Shown piece after piece: positions 8,357-17,334 of a DNA stretch of 64,000 nt. The position numbers and the translations under genes are program-made. The stretch comes from CADEDV01 sp964437415 (GTDB lineage: Bacteria > Bacteroidota > Bacteroidia > Chitinophagales > Chitinophagaceae). The stretch lies in NCBI GenBank assembly GCA_964437415.1, contig CAYTGN010000017.1:1-64000 (forward strand), read 5' to 3'. Under the pieces are notes generated by a model. The model did not search any database. It worked only from the letters and a program-made list of their open reading frames with translations, and was not told the origin of the DNA. Position 1 is the first letter of the stretch, and the number at the start of each line of letters is the position of its first letter.

Positions 8357-9118
8357 ATGTGCAATTTTATGGGACACCGGGTGAGCCGGCTGGAGTTGAT
8401 CAAACTGAAGCAAATTGAAAAGGAACTGGGGACACTGGCGGCATTGGATGAACTGCAGAAGATGAAGGACGGGTTCCGGTATTCGAACTCGGCGATTGTG
8501 CGGAAACGGGGAACTGATGATATTGAAGTGGTGGCGGCACACTGGGAGTTTATCCCGGTGTGGGTGAAAACAATGGAGGATGTGAAGGCGGCGAGAAAGC
8601 AGGGCATACCCTGGCTGAATGCGACGAGTGAGAAACTCCTGGAAAGTAAAATGTTCAGGGATGCGGCGCTGAAAAGACGATGCCTTGTGATCGCCTCCTA
8701 TTTTTTTGAATGGCGGGGCTACCAGCCGGAAGGGGCTAAGAAGGAAATCAAATACCCGTATGTGATAGGCGTGAATGATGCGGACTATTTTTATATGGCG
8801 GGTATCTGGCAGCCATGGGTGGACAAAAGCACAGGAGAAACGATGGACACATTTGCGATTGTGACGACAAGGGCGAACGGACTGATGGAAGAGGTGCATA
8901 ATGGGAAGAAAAGGATGCCGACGATTTTAAACGAAGACCTGGCCTGGCGGTGGATCATGGAAGACCTGAAGGAGGAGGAGATCAAAACGATTGCCTCCTA
9001 TCAATACCCGTCTGAAGATATGTTTGCCTATACGATTGCGAAGGATTTTAAAACGGCTGAAGACCCGCTGGCGCCGTTTGACTATGAAGAATTGCCAGAG
9101 CTGGATATTGCATTATGA
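8357..9118 (+). CDS. SRAP-family protein (YedK/HMCES-like), copy 1
   Basis: 253 residues, SOS-response-associated peptidase family. Members form a covalent thiazolidine link to abasic sites in single-stranded DNA through Cys2 after removal of Met1. The visible family residues are Cys2 (MCNF), the Asn and Glu of WLNATSEKL, the Glu of FFEW, and the His of VHNGKKRMP. The N terminus reads MCNF rather than the commoner MCGR. It overlaps by 4 bp a 101-aa gene that always follows it in this window. A 92% identical copy lies at 30152-30913. A damage-tolerance role is inferred from the family. Confidence 0.9.
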   Translation: MCNFMGHRVSRLELIKLKQIEKELGTLAALDELQKMKDGFRYSNSAIVRKRGTDDIEVVAAHWEFIPVWVKTMEDVKAARKQGIPWLNATSEKLLESKMFRDAALKRRCLVIASYFFEWRGYQPEGAKKEIKYPYVIGVNDADYFYMAGIWQPWVDKSTGETMDTFAIVTTRANGLMEEVHNGKKRMPTILNEDLAWRWIMEDLKEEEIKTIASYQYPSEDMFAYTIAKDFKTAEDPLAPFDYEELPELDIAL

Positions 9119-9420
9119 AGGTTTGGGAATTACATATCAGCTACCAGCAGCGGCCGCATACACTGAAGGCTGAACTGGTCTATCACAGTGACCAGGTGAT
9201 GCGGATTCGTGTGTATGGAAAGACCAGCAGTATATTGTTAGAAAATAATTATCCTTACCTGCACAAGCTGCAAAGCAGGAAGGGAATGAAGTGGCAGATC
9301 AGGGAGGGGAGTTTCCAGGCGGATGCGAAGGAAAGCAGTGAACTGCTGATGAATATATTGAAGCAACTGGAGTACCTGATCAAGAAGGAATACCCGATGG
9401 AGAGGCTGATGTTTGAGTGA
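9115..9420 (+). CDS. Hypothetical partner of the SRAP protein, 101 aa, copy 1
   Basis: Not recognised. The first half is beta-rich (WELHISYQ, MRIRVYGKTSSILLENNYP), with a basic stretch (SRKGMKWQIREG) and a C-terminal helix (LLMNILKQLEYLIKKEYP). It starts at an ATGA overlap with the SRAP stop codon, so the two are translationally coupled. The second copy (30910-31215) keeps the same arrangement at about 70% protein identity, which supports a shared function with SRAP. Confidence 0.75.
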   Translation: MKVWELHISYQQRPHTLKAELVYHSDQVMRIRVYGKTSSILLENNYPYLHKLQSRKGMKWQIREGSFQADAKESSELLMNILKQLEYLIKKEYPMERLMFE

Positions 9421-9478
9421 GAGGGCTGCTGAACCCATACGGGTACCCGGAAGGAAATGGTTTCCTGTTTTATACATT

Positions 9479-10015
9479 TTACCAGTCTCTTTTTCTTCCG
9501 CTGAAGATGAAAGCGATGCGAAAAGCAAGGGAAGTAAGGTTGTATTCTTTGCCGGCGATGTTGGTTTCGAGTTTGAGGCCGAAGTTGAAACTGTTGGCCC
9601 TGCGGCCTACTTCGAGGCTATAGCCGCCTTCGACAGATGTGGCTATACCATCCCGATGGGTGGCATCACCATACTCGGGCACGAGCACAACCCGGCACCA
9701 GCCGGCCTGTGGTACAACATAAAAACCGGTGAGTGTTTCGCTGAAGATGTGTTTGTAGCCCGCCTTGATGGAAAGATAGCCCCAGCCGGGGTATAATTGC
9801 TCATTTTTCGTGGCGAAGTAGGCGAAATCCAAAATCTCAATCCTGACAGCTTGTGTGGCATCGGGGTTGAGAGGAAAATCGGCGACGCCAAAAACGCCAT
9901 ATCCCAATTTTGTCTGAGCGCCTTTCTTACCGATGAGTTTTGCGACCGTGGCCTGGGCATTTGCGCCATAGACCACTGTGATGAAACAGAGCAAGGACAG
10001 GACGGTCTTTTTCAT
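9479..10015 (-). CDS. Secreted outer-membrane beta-barrel-like protein
   Basis: 178 residues with a clear signal peptide (MKKTVLSLLCFITVVYGANAQA). The rest alternates polar and aromatic residues (GWGYLSIKAGYKHIF, TGFYVVPQAGWCRVVL, GIATSVEGGYSLEVG, FNFGLKLETNI, SLAFRIAFIFSG), as in small Bacteroidota outer-membrane barrels. It is convergent with the SRAP pair. No specific function can be named. Confidence 0.8.
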   Translation of the reverse strand: MKKTVLSLLCFITVVYGANAQATVAKLIGKKGAQTKLGYGVFGVADFPLNPDATQAVRIEILDFAYFATKNEQLYPGWGYLSIKAGYKHIFSETLTGFYVVPQAGWCRVVLVPEYGDATHRDGIATSVEGGYSLEVGRRANSFNFGLKLETNIAGKEYNLTSLAFRIAFIFSGRKRDW

Positions 10016-10233
10016 CCGCTATTTTTTTCATCAAATATAGCAGGCATAGCCGAAAATTGCCAGTGCCGGGCAGGTAGTGTTATGTCTATATTTTTCCGGA
10101 AGCATTGGATTCAACCCCCTCCGGGGTTGTCCCCTTCTTGAGGGCTTTGATGTTTCATGAGTTTCACTCATGGTTATTGGAATTAAAGTCATTTGGACTT
10201 TTTGGGGAAGCTTATGAAATCGGTTTAAACAAC
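10016..10233. other. Intergenic region with three hairpins
   Basis: Three inverted repeats lie in a row: CAACCCC/GGGGTTG around CTCC (10112-10129), CATGAG/CTCATG around TTTCA (10156-10172), and AAGTC/GACTT (10186-10200). They lie downstream of catabolic locus 1 on its coding strand. None has a strong T-tract on the - strand. They may act as weak terminators or be remnants of REP-like elements. Confidence 0.5.
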
Positions 10234-10980
10234 CTAATCAAATGATCTACCCAGCCCCTCTTTCAAGAACTGCATATCCGATCCGAAAGTGATGCAGGTA
10301 ATTCCCAAGGCTGCATATTTCGCAAAATCAGCATTCGTTTTTGCCACTATTCCTACTTGCTTATTATGCTGTTTGGCGGCGCTTATCACCTGGCCAATCA
10401 TTGATTCAAATATTTTATCAGAATAATTTTTTCTTGAACTTAAATCTAATTTTAAATCGGCGGGACCGATAAACAACACATCTACCCCATTTATAGCAGC
10501 AATTGATGAGGCATTTTCTACCGCTTTTTCTGATTCAATCTGCACCATGAAAACAGGGGACTCAAACAGATCTCCTTTATCGGAAGTATTTACCCCGAAA
10601 CCAAAGCTTCTTGCCCCACTAGAATATCCTCTGTTTCCACCTGGCGGATATTGCATTGCCCGCAGACAAGCGATAGCCTCGTCCGCTGTATCAACATGTG
10701 GGAGCATTATGCCAGCAGCGCCCCAATCCAGTATACGGCCAATCAAGGCAGTATCCATTTTACCGGGTCTGACAATTAAAGACAAATCACCTGATTTGGC
10801 GGCCTGGAAGTTTGCCAACAAACAAGAATCCGTTATGTAACCATGCTCCATGTCAAATAATATCCAGTCATAAGGATATTTTGTTACCAATTCTGCAATT
10901 ACCGGCGCCCCAATGGAAAGCCATGCTCCCGGGTGGAGTGTATGCTTGCGCAACTGACTTACATTATCTTGATTGTTCAT
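10234..10980 (-). CDS. HpcH/HpaI-family aldolase (2-keto-3-deoxy acid type)
   Basis: 248 residues, class II pyruvate aldolase TIM barrel. Family motifs are visible: WILFDMEHG (catalytic His region), an Arg in LIVRPGK, GAAGIMLPHV, YPPGGNRGYSSGAR, and a metal-ligand Glu and Asp in MVQIESEKAVEN and VLFIGPADL. Relatives split 2-keto-3-deoxy sugar acids, such as 2-keto-3-deoxy-L-rhamnonate, into pyruvate and an aldehyde. It is the last gene of the locus 1 operon and its ATG overlaps the stop of the kinase gene by 4 bp. The exact substrate is not shown by the sequence. Confidence 0.9.
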   Translation of the reverse strand: MNNQDNVSQLRKHTLHPGAWLSIGAPVIAELVTKYPYDWILFDMEHGYITDSCLLANFQAAKSGDLSLIVRPGKMDTALIGRILDWGAAGIMLPHVDTADEAIACLRAMQYPPGGNRGYSSGARSFGFGVNTSDKGDLFESPVFMVQIESEKAVENASSIAAINGVDVLFIGPADLKLDLSSRKNYSDKIFESMIGQVISAAKQHNKQVGIVAKTNADFAKYAALGITCITFGSDMQFLKEGLGRSFD

Positions 10981-12065
10981 AGCACTAGTTGCCTGGTTTG
11001 ATTTTTTAAACCTTCGTATGCTTTAAATAGTTTATCACGGGTTAATTGTTCAAGAGAACTGCCCTCAGTTCCCTTTTCAATCAGGAAAAAGTCATCGGAT
11101 TTGCCAAAATAGTTTGCCCCGATCCTGATCACCGCTTTTACGATCATATTCCTCAACAGGTGGAGATAAAACCTTGGGTAAAAATTTTCAGGTAATTCTC
11201 TGATACTTTTATATCCTTTTATTGCAGCTTGTATTACATCGTCCGGGTAAAAACAAGCCAGTAAGGATAAATCATCCGTAGGATCTCCGGATATCGCATC
11301 ATCCCAGTCAATGACAGATTTGATTTTCTGCCCGTAACCAAGAATATTCCACAGGGCCAGGTCCTTGTGTACCAAACATCCTTTTTCAAGAGAAAGATAC
11401 ATATTGTTCAGCTCAATCACAGCCAGTATATCATCGGCCTCGTTCTGTTCAAGAAAGTTCCGATTTACCAGGTAGCCCAGGTGTTTGTCCAAATTAAGGT
11501 AATAGTATTCAATATAACTTTTATGAATTCCTGCCAATTGGCCTGTACGCTCCAATATTTCGGCATTAAACGGGCCAAATCCCTCTGGAGTGATTGCTTG
11601 CCATTTAGCCAATTTTTGTCCAATCTCTTCAGCAATTGTCAAAATATCCAGTTCACCGGACTTAAACAAGGAGTTGAGATCAGGGCAATTGACATATTCC
11701 ATCACCTGGTAAGCAAAATCAACCTGCTCCCTGGAAGTATCAGTTAGATAAATTTTGGGTGCGGGAATGCCGATTTTTTTGATTTCCTCTATAATTCTAT
11801 TTTCCACCAGCATGTAACCGTCCTTTTCCGGCCCATTTTCCACCCTGATGAAATAAGTTGTGCCGTTTTGATTGGCTAAAAAAGTTAAATGATTACCCTG
11901 TCCGTTTGCGGAACGGAGCGCAATGTCATTATTATTGAGCCATTCAGCAAGCAGCTTTTTCAAGGAGAGGATTATTTGCTCTTCTCCATTTTCAGTATTA
12001 CCCAATGAGTAAAATGCTGACGGCCGGTCACATTTCCAGTAATAAATGTTTTCCCTGTTCTTCAT
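10977..12065 (-). CDS. APH/choline-kinase-family small-molecule kinase
   Basis: 362 residues. The kinase core is clear: the catalytic loop VHKDLALWNIL (HxDxxxxN) and the metal-binding IDWDDA in place of the usual IDW(E/D)xA. The N-terminal lobe has GNHLTFLANQNGTTYFIRVE. The family includes aminoglycoside, choline, homoserine and sugar kinases. Its place between a transporter and an aldolase, with 4-bp overlaps on both sides, argues for a metabolite kinase and against an antibiotic-resistance role. Confidence 0.85.
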   Translation of the reverse strand: MKNRENIYYWKCDRPSAFYSLGNTENGEEQIILSLKKLLAEWLNNNDIALRSANGQGNHLTFLANQNGTTYFIRVENGPEKDGYMLVENRIIEEIKKIGIPAPKIYLTDTSREQVDFAYQVMEYVNCPDLNSLFKSGELDILTIAEEIGQKLAKWQAITPEGFGPFNAEILERTGQLAGIHKSYIEYYYLNLDKHLGYLVNRNFLEQNEADDILAVIELNNMYLSLEKGCLVHKDLALWNILGYGQKIKSVIDWDDAISGDPTDDLSLLACFYPDDVIQAAIKGYKSIRELPENFYPRFYLHLLRNMIVKAVIRIGANYFGKSDDFFLIEKGTEGSSLEQLTRDKLFKAYEGLKNQTRQLVL

Positions 12066-13084
12066 ACATTCACTTTTGACTGTTCAACCAATTTAACATT
12101 CTCCAAACCAGACGCTGGTGTTTCATTATTTGTAATGTTCTCCTGATCTTCCTTTTTGTATTTCCATCTCCAGAATGCTGCGAGCAAACCTCCAATCAGG
12201 GTTTGCATAACGCTGCTAAAAACTGCGGGCACGGCAGCTAAAGGCTGGAGCGGAAAGTTTTGTTTTGCCAGGACAGCCGCCAACCCTCCGTTCTGCATAC
12301 CTACTTCAATCGATACTGTTCTGGCAATTTTTGAGTCGTACCTGAGAAGTACAGTAAATAAATACCCAAGTGTAAACCCTATAATATGTAATAATCCTGC
12401 ACCCAGGAAAAGCTTAGCTGCATTTGCGGCTACCATTCCTGCGCTTTGGGCAACAATGCTACCAGCAATAAAAACAATTGCCAACACAGAGGCAAGTGGC
12501 CCGGCTTTTGAAACTTTTTGAACCTGATTTGGATATTTATAATTCAGAAAAACCCCTAATCCTACCGGCAGCAGAATAACTTTGACAGTTGTTATAAACA
12601 TGCCCCATGCATCAACAGGAATATATTTTCCGGCCAGGAAATCGCATAACACCGGTGTAAAGAAAATTGCGAAAACAGTGGAAACGGTGGTCATAATTAT
12701 GGAGAGAGCAAGATGCCCCCTGCCGAGGTAAGTAATTACATTAGAGGCAGTGCCCCCGGGGCAACAGCCCACAATAATAAACCCTACTGCCAATTCAGTT
12801 GGCAACTCCAGTAGTCTTCCAACAGTTAAGGCAGCAATTGGCATAACCGTATATTGCAAAACTGCGCCAAGCAAAACTGCTTTCTTCATCTTTAGCAAAG
12901 CAAGAAAGTCATCAACTTTTAAGGTAATACCCATCCCAAGCATAACAATTGCCAGGGCACCAACCATCCAGTTGCCGGAAAACCATGAAAAAACAGGAGG
13001 ATACAAAAAGCCTATTAAAGAGCTCAGTATTATCCATAAAGGATACAAATTGATAAACCCATTAAGGATACTGCCTGTTTTCAT
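12062..13084 (-). CDS. BASS-family (bile acid:sodium symporter) transporter
   Basis: 340 residues with about ten hydrophobic segments. The family signature GCCPGGTASNVITYLGRG is present, as is a second conserved patch, VSIEVGMQNGGLAAVLA. Members import organic acids, keto acids or sterol acids with sodium. I chose the start at 13084 (MKTGSILN) because it gives an ATGA overlap with the upstream sialidase-like gene; an in-frame start at 13126 would overlap that gene by 46 bp. The neighbouring kinase and aldolase suggest import of the acid or its sugar-acid precursor. Confidence 0.9.
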   Translation of the reverse strand: MKTGSILNGFINLYPLWIILSSLIGFLYPPVFSWFSGNWMVGALAIVMLGMGITLKVDDFLALLKMKKAVLLGAVLQYTVMPIAALTVGRLLELPTELAVGFIIVGCCPGGTASNVITYLGRGHLALSIIMTTVSTVFAIFFTPVLCDFLAGKYIPVDAWGMFITTVKVILLPVGLGVFLNYKYPNQVQKVSKAGPLASVLAIVFIAGSIVAQSAGMVAANAAKLFLGAGLLHIIGFTLGYLFTVLLRYDSKIARTVSIEVGMQNGGLAAVLAKQNFPLQPLAAVPAVFSSVMQTLIGGLLAAFWRWKYKKEDQENITNNETPASGLENVKLVEQSKVNV

Positions 13085-14340
13085 TTTTTTGACCCGTGTT
13101 TTAAATTCAATGAAGGAGGCGGACATTTATCGAGACATTCCGGAGCTGCAATCAGTAATTTACCCGCTGAACCTGCACTACTGAATTTCCCATTGATAAT
13201 ATCCGCTTCGCTAAACTTTGCCAGCAGTATATGGCCATCTGTTGCCCGGTTTCGGTCATAAGAAATATAAATCACTCCGTTCCTTGCCTGGAATCCATCC
13301 GGATAAGAAACACCCCTGCGTTCATCAAGCATGAGACCTCCCCTCCATGATTTACCTTCATCGTCAGATAAAAAGGCCATTAGCTTTGACCTTGTTTTCG
13401 TCTGCTCATTCAATTCTCCATGCTTTATCAATATTAAATTGCCGGATTGAAGTCTGCGTATAAAATGGCGGGAGCTAATATGAGGTAATAGTTTTTCGGG
13501 AGCTGACCATGTTTTCCCTTTGTCAACTGAAAAGCTTTGATTAATACCATCATTGGTGCGGGCAGTCATCCACAATTTTCCGTTTTTTAATTCTACTATG
13601 TGATGCTCATCATAACTTGGCTTCAAAAACCGGACACCTCCCTGCCTGATCCATGTTTCACCTTTATCAATAGAAATGAAAACATGAGCCATTCGTAAGG
13701 AATCCAATTCATGATATGCATCCTGGAAATAGGCGGGTTCTTTATCAATTATTCCCCGATTCAATAATGAAACGGGAAGCACCCACTCACCTGTGCTTAA
13801 TACAATGGGTTTTGACTTGGCTGTTCCGTGCCAGATCCTGCGTGGAACCGACCATGCTGGTATAGGATCATCAGGGTTTTTGCAGAGAGAATACCAAACC
13901 CCTGCCCTTCCATCGAAATCATTTACAGACTGATCGAAAAAAAACCAAAGCCTGCCCAACGGGTCAGTCCACAAATTGCCATTTTGAATAGCTCTTTTTT
14001 CCTGCAAACCTGTATTCTGTGCATCTGCAACCAGTACCGGCTTAGACCAGGTAAGCCCTCCATCATCGCTATACATAAGCAATATAAAAGAGTTGGGGTC
14101 ATCGCCTCCTGCTGTCCAACAGGACCATATACGGCCCGAGCCTGTTTGTTCAAGTCCCATATTCATCCCGTAATCCAGCCGGTCATAATCGTAATACGGG
14201 AGTGGGTTATGATTCAATATTGGAGTAACAAGCCCCAGGTCAATTTTCTTTTCTGCAACAACTTGTCCTTCCAGGTTTGAATGGCAGAATAAAAAAACTG
14301 TCAATTTGATAATCAATATGGAGAATCTACATCTCATCAT
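13081..14340 (-). CDS. Sialidase-like Asp-box (BNR) protein A
   Basis: 419 residues with a signal peptide ending near NLEGQ. Four Asp boxes mark a six-bladed beta-propeller: YSDDGGLTW, SIDKGETW, SVDKGKTW and LSDDEGKSW. Further conserved patches are WTAGGDDPNSF, WLxFDQ-like WFFFDQ, KPIVLSTGEWVLPVS and VSYPDGFQ. It is a close paralogue of protein B next door. The fold is shared by sialidases and several other glycosidases and lyases, so sialic-acid cleavage is not established. It is likely periplasmic or surface-exposed. Confidence 0.85.
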   Translation of the reverse strand: MMRCRFSILIIKLTVFLFCHSNLEGQVVAEKKIDLGLVTPILNHNPLPYYDYDRLDYGMNMGLEQTGSGRIWSCWTAGGDDPNSFILLMYSDDGGLTWSKPVLVADAQNTGLQEKRAIQNGNLWTDPLGRLWFFFDQSVNDFDGRAGVWYSLCKNPDDPIPAWSVPRRIWHGTAKSKPIVLSTGEWVLPVSLLNRGIIDKEPAYFQDAYHELDSLRMAHVFISIDKGETWIRQGGVRFLKPSYDEHHIVELKNGKLWMTARTNDGINQSFSVDKGKTWSAPEKLLPHISSRHFIRRLQSGNLILIKHGELNEQTKTRSKLMAFLSDDEGKSWRGGLMLDERRGVSYPDGFQARNGVIYISYDRNRATDGHILLAKFSEADIINGKFSSAGSAGKLLIAAPECLDKCPPPSLNLKHGSKK

Positions 14341-14342
14341 TC

Positions 14343-15599
14343 TTATTTAATACTATGCGTTTTCTGTAAGTACGCAGGTGGAACTTTATCCAGGCCACGG
14401 GGCTTACTTATTATTCGCTTATTAAATGATCCCTGGCTTAAAAAATTTTTGTTTAGTATGTCCTCCTCCCTGAACCGAGCTAAAAGGATTTCTCCATCAG
14501 TATCTCTGTTCCTGTCGTAGGAGATATAAATGAACCCATCCTTTGTCCCGAATCCATCCGGGTACGATACCCCACGGCGCTCATCAATCAATAGTCCGCC
14601 TTGCCATGTTGTGCCATCATCTGCAGACAAATAAGCAGTAAGCTTTGACCTGGTTCGTGTTCGCTCATTGATACCGCCATGTTTTATCAGTATCAGATTT
14701 CCTGCTTGCGTTCTTGTAATAAAGTGCCTTGACCCAATATGCTCCATATATTTCAGGGGAACACTCCAGGTTTTCCCTTCATCAGCCGAAACGCTTTCCC
14801 AAATACCATCCTCCGTTCTTGCCGTCATCCATAAACTACCATCCTTTCTTGCAATGACATGATGTTCGTCAAATTGTGGTTGGGGAAAAGCAACACCCCC
14901 CTGCCGTTGCCAGCTTTTTCCCTGGTCTGTGGAAATAAATACATGCGCCATACGAAAGGAATCCAATTCAGTATATGCATTCTTAAACAATGGACTTTTG
15001 ATCTTTGTCCTGTCCCAGAGCGATACTGGTAAGATCCAAACTCCGTTAGCAAGTACTGTCGGTTTATTAAGCGTACACCCATGCCAGATGCGTTGAGGCT
15101 TTGTCCATACCGAATAGTTCTCATCTGGCTTCTCACAGATGCTGTACCAGACACCGGATCTTCCGTCAAAATAGGTAAGCCCCTGATCAAAAAACAACCA
15201 TAACCTGCCTAAAGGGTCAAGCCAAAGAGTGGCAACCAGTGTCCTTTTCTTAATACTATCAGCAATGCTGTGCGGATCAATCACTACAAGTGGTTCTGAC
15301 CAGGTGTCTCCATTATCAGTACTCCTGTTTAATAGCAGGAAAGCGTCTTCATTGTCGCCACCTCCAATCCATGAAGTCCAAATTGTTCCATTAAGGGTTC
15401 TTTCTATGCTGGTTGTCATCCCATAATCAAGCTTATCATACTGATACCCTATAAGGGGGCTGGTAAGTATTACAGGAGTGGCTAAGCCCTGGTCTGCTGT
15501 TGTGGAAAGAGGCTGTGCGATTGATTTTTCAACCAATCCTGCCACAAGAAAAAGCAGCAAGCTTAGTTTAAGTATAGATATGTTTCTTAAGATGCTCAA
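14343..15599 (-). CDS. Sialidase-like Asp-box (BNR) protein B
   Basis: 418 residues, a tandem paralogue of protein A over its whole length (shared blocks include DGRSGVWYS-like, AHVFIS, SSRHFI-like and DERRGVSYPDGF). Asp boxes: STDNGDTW, STDQGKSW, SADEGKTW and SADDGTTW. The N terminus is a signal peptide (LLLFLVAGLVEKSIAQ). Only 2 bp separate it from protein A. Divergent paralogues side by side suggest two linkages of one glycan or two related substrates. Confidence 0.85.
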   Translation of the reverse strand: MSILRNISILKLSLLLFLVAGLVEKSIAQPLSTTADQGLATPVILTSPLIGYQYDKLDYGMTTSIERTLNGTIWTSWIGGGDNEDAFLLLNRSTDNGDTWSEPLVVIDPHSIADSIKKRTLVATLWLDPLGRLWLFFDQGLTYFDGRSGVWYSICEKPDENYSVWTKPQRIWHGCTLNKPTVLANGVWILPVSLWDRTKIKSPLFKNAYTELDSFRMAHVFISTDQGKSWQRQGGVAFPQPQFDEHHVIARKDGSLWMTARTEDGIWESVSADEGKTWSVPLKYMEHIGSRHFITRTQAGNLILIKHGGINERTRTRSKLTAYLSADDGTTWQGGLLIDERRGVSYPDGFGTKDGFIYISYDRNRDTDGEILLARFREEDILNKNFLSQGSFNKRIISKPRGLDKVPPAYLQKTHSIK

Positions 15600-15612
15600 T
15601 GTTTATATTAAT

Positions 15613-17328
15613 TCAATATGCTTCTGATCCTTTATTATCAATCACACCCTCATACTTTGAACCGCCAGCGCCAAGGTATCCATAGCTGGCCCCGGTTTTG
15701 TCCGGGCTAACCCAAAATGAATAGAGTTTCCCGTTATTTAAAGTAAAGCGGAACCTGACAGGTTTTCCTATTAAAGCGGCAAGGTCATCAGCCCCTTTCC
15801 ATCGAATTGCGTGAAGCGTTTTATCTACGCTGACTGATTCACAGTTTTTGTATGAAAAAGGACCGATAACTTTATTCTTTTCATCCAATATTTCAACTTT
15901 TAATTCTCCTGAAGGACAATCAACATTCACAAATAAATATTGCCCATTGAAAGTAACCGGACGGGTTGTCAAAACCCCTTTACCCGGGCCTGACTCCATC
16001 GAAGCAAACCCATCTCTTCTCAATATTGCCATTCCTATACTGGCGCCGGTATACATGCCTCTGCTTCCATCAGGAGCTATTCCCGAAAAACCACAATAAG
16101 GAAACCACAACTCATCACCAACTACTAAACAAACCCCGGTTGTGCCATGGAGATAGGCTCTATCCCAATCACCTTCATTCCGGGTAGCCTTAATAAAAGG
16201 TTTTCTTTCGGGGCGGCTCCAGTGAAACCCATCACGGCTAAAACCAAGTTTTAACTCGGTAATTTTGGGATATTTTCCTTCTTCTGCAATTGAATTCTTT
16301 GGCCCTAAATGGATATAAAACTCACCCAGTAAAATGCTTTCATAAGCTATCGCATTTAAACTATAAAGCTGTGCACTGTCACCCACCTGCTGATCAGGGG
16401 CATCCAACTTATCTGCATTTGTCCAGAACACCATATTCTCCCAACCTGCACCCTTTAAAAAATGTGAACTCTCGGCATAATAACGAGCCCGGCCACGAGG
16501 AGTGTTTTGCTTAATACTATAAACCCAAACATTACGGTAAGGATTATAAAAAATCGAAGAATAATCTGCTGCTCTTCCTGTAGTTACCCCCTGCGACCAT
16601 ATTTTTCCATCTGGTGATACATGTAACGTATGCGTAGGTGATAAATTTCTTTCTTTGAAATTATCCGCCCATGCCCCATCAACAAGTCGTTCAATTATTG
16701 CTTTATAACGCTGGGTTGAGTCAGACGTTAGCGCATCAAACCATATAGAGTTATCACCCCCTGCCCGTAAAGGACCAGGCGGTAACACAAGATTTCCGCC
16801 GCTTAAACCTAATTCCGGTCTTTCCCAATGCAATAGATCCCGGCTTGTTGCCAAAGCCAATCCTCCCCGCCAGCCTGCTGTATAAAACATTTTATATTCC
16901 TTGTCCTTAGAATCATAAAAAACACCTCCATGACCTAAATAGGCGGCAGCTGTATTCTGGTGACGGGTTGACAATTCATGAGGCGAGGTCGGGGAAAAAA
17001 CCGGATTGCGGGGATGCTTTTTTGCCTGATGATAAAATCGCTTAAGATTTGTTTGCTCAATGAGGAAATCATCTATAAATAATTGCCGACCCTTATCAAT
17101 TGGAATAATGGCTGGTATATTTTTCAAATACGGAACAGGCATTGGATCGGCAGATAATGGATTCATATTAGCCGGAGGCCATACTGCCGGTAACTCAATT
17201 CCGTTATAAAGTATCTTCGTGTTTCCTGTCTGCTGCCCATTAATTATAGCAGGAATACCACAGAAAAAAGCACAGTATAAAAAATACCTTTGAATAGACG
17301 ACTTTAAAAATTGTGATTTCATAATCAT
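15613..17328 (-). CDS. GH32-like five-bladed propeller protein, secreted
   Basis: 571 residues with an N-terminal signal peptide (YFLYCAFFCGIPAIINGQ). The middle reads like the family 32/43-type five-bladed propeller: QLFIDDFLI, NPVFSP, GGVFYDSKDKEYKMFYTAGW and ATSRDLLHWERPELGL. I see no complete GH32 NDPNG motif, so fructan cleavage is unlikely. Later parts hold DWDRAYLHGTTGVCLVVGDELWF and a C-terminal beta domain. Met3 is an alternative start. It is called as a putative glycosidase of uncertain family. Confidence 0.7.
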   Translation of the reverse strand: MIMKSQFLKSSIQRYFLYCAFFCGIPAIINGQQTGNTKILYNGIELPAVWPPANMNPLSADPMPVPYLKNIPAIIPIDKGRQLFIDDFLIEQTNLKRFYHQAKKHPRNPVFSPTSPHELSTRHQNTAAAYLGHGGVFYDSKDKEYKMFYTAGWRGGLALATSRDLLHWERPELGLSGGNLVLPPGPLRAGGDNSIWFDALTSDSTQRYKAIIERLVDGAWADNFKERNLSPTHTLHVSPDGKIWSQGVTTGRAADYSSIFYNPYRNVWVYSIKQNTPRGRARYYAESSHFLKGAGWENMVFWTNADKLDAPDQQVGDSAQLYSLNAIAYESILLGEFYIHLGPKNSIAEEGKYPKITELKLGFSRDGFHWSRPERKPFIKATRNEGDWDRAYLHGTTGVCLVVGDELWFPYCGFSGIAPDGSRGMYTGASIGMAILRRDGFASMESGPGKGVLTTRPVTFNGQYLFVNVDCPSGELKVEILDEKNKVIGPFSYKNCESVSVDKTLHAIRWKGADDLAALIGKPVRFRFTLNNGKLYSFWVSPDKTGASYGYLGAGGSKYEGVIDNKGSEAY

Positions 17329-17334
17329 TATAAC

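Noticed and set aside
9413..9796. 127-aa open frame on the + strand
   Set aside because: It lies opposite the 178-aa barrel protein, which has a clear signal peptide and barrel pattern.
10112..10200. Strong rho-independent terminator for locus 1
   Set aside because: Hairpins are present, but none is followed by a T-tract on the - strand; listed as hairpins only.
10977..12065. Aminoglycoside resistance gene
   Set aside because: The kinase fold fits, but the tight operon with a transporter and an aldolase argues for metabolism.
15848..16514. Several + strand open frames opposite the propeller genes
   Set aside because: They are antisense shadows of well-supported - strand genes with family motifs.
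15613..17328. Levanase or invertase (GH32) activity
   Set aside because: The fold pattern is similar, but the NDPNG catalytic motif was not found.
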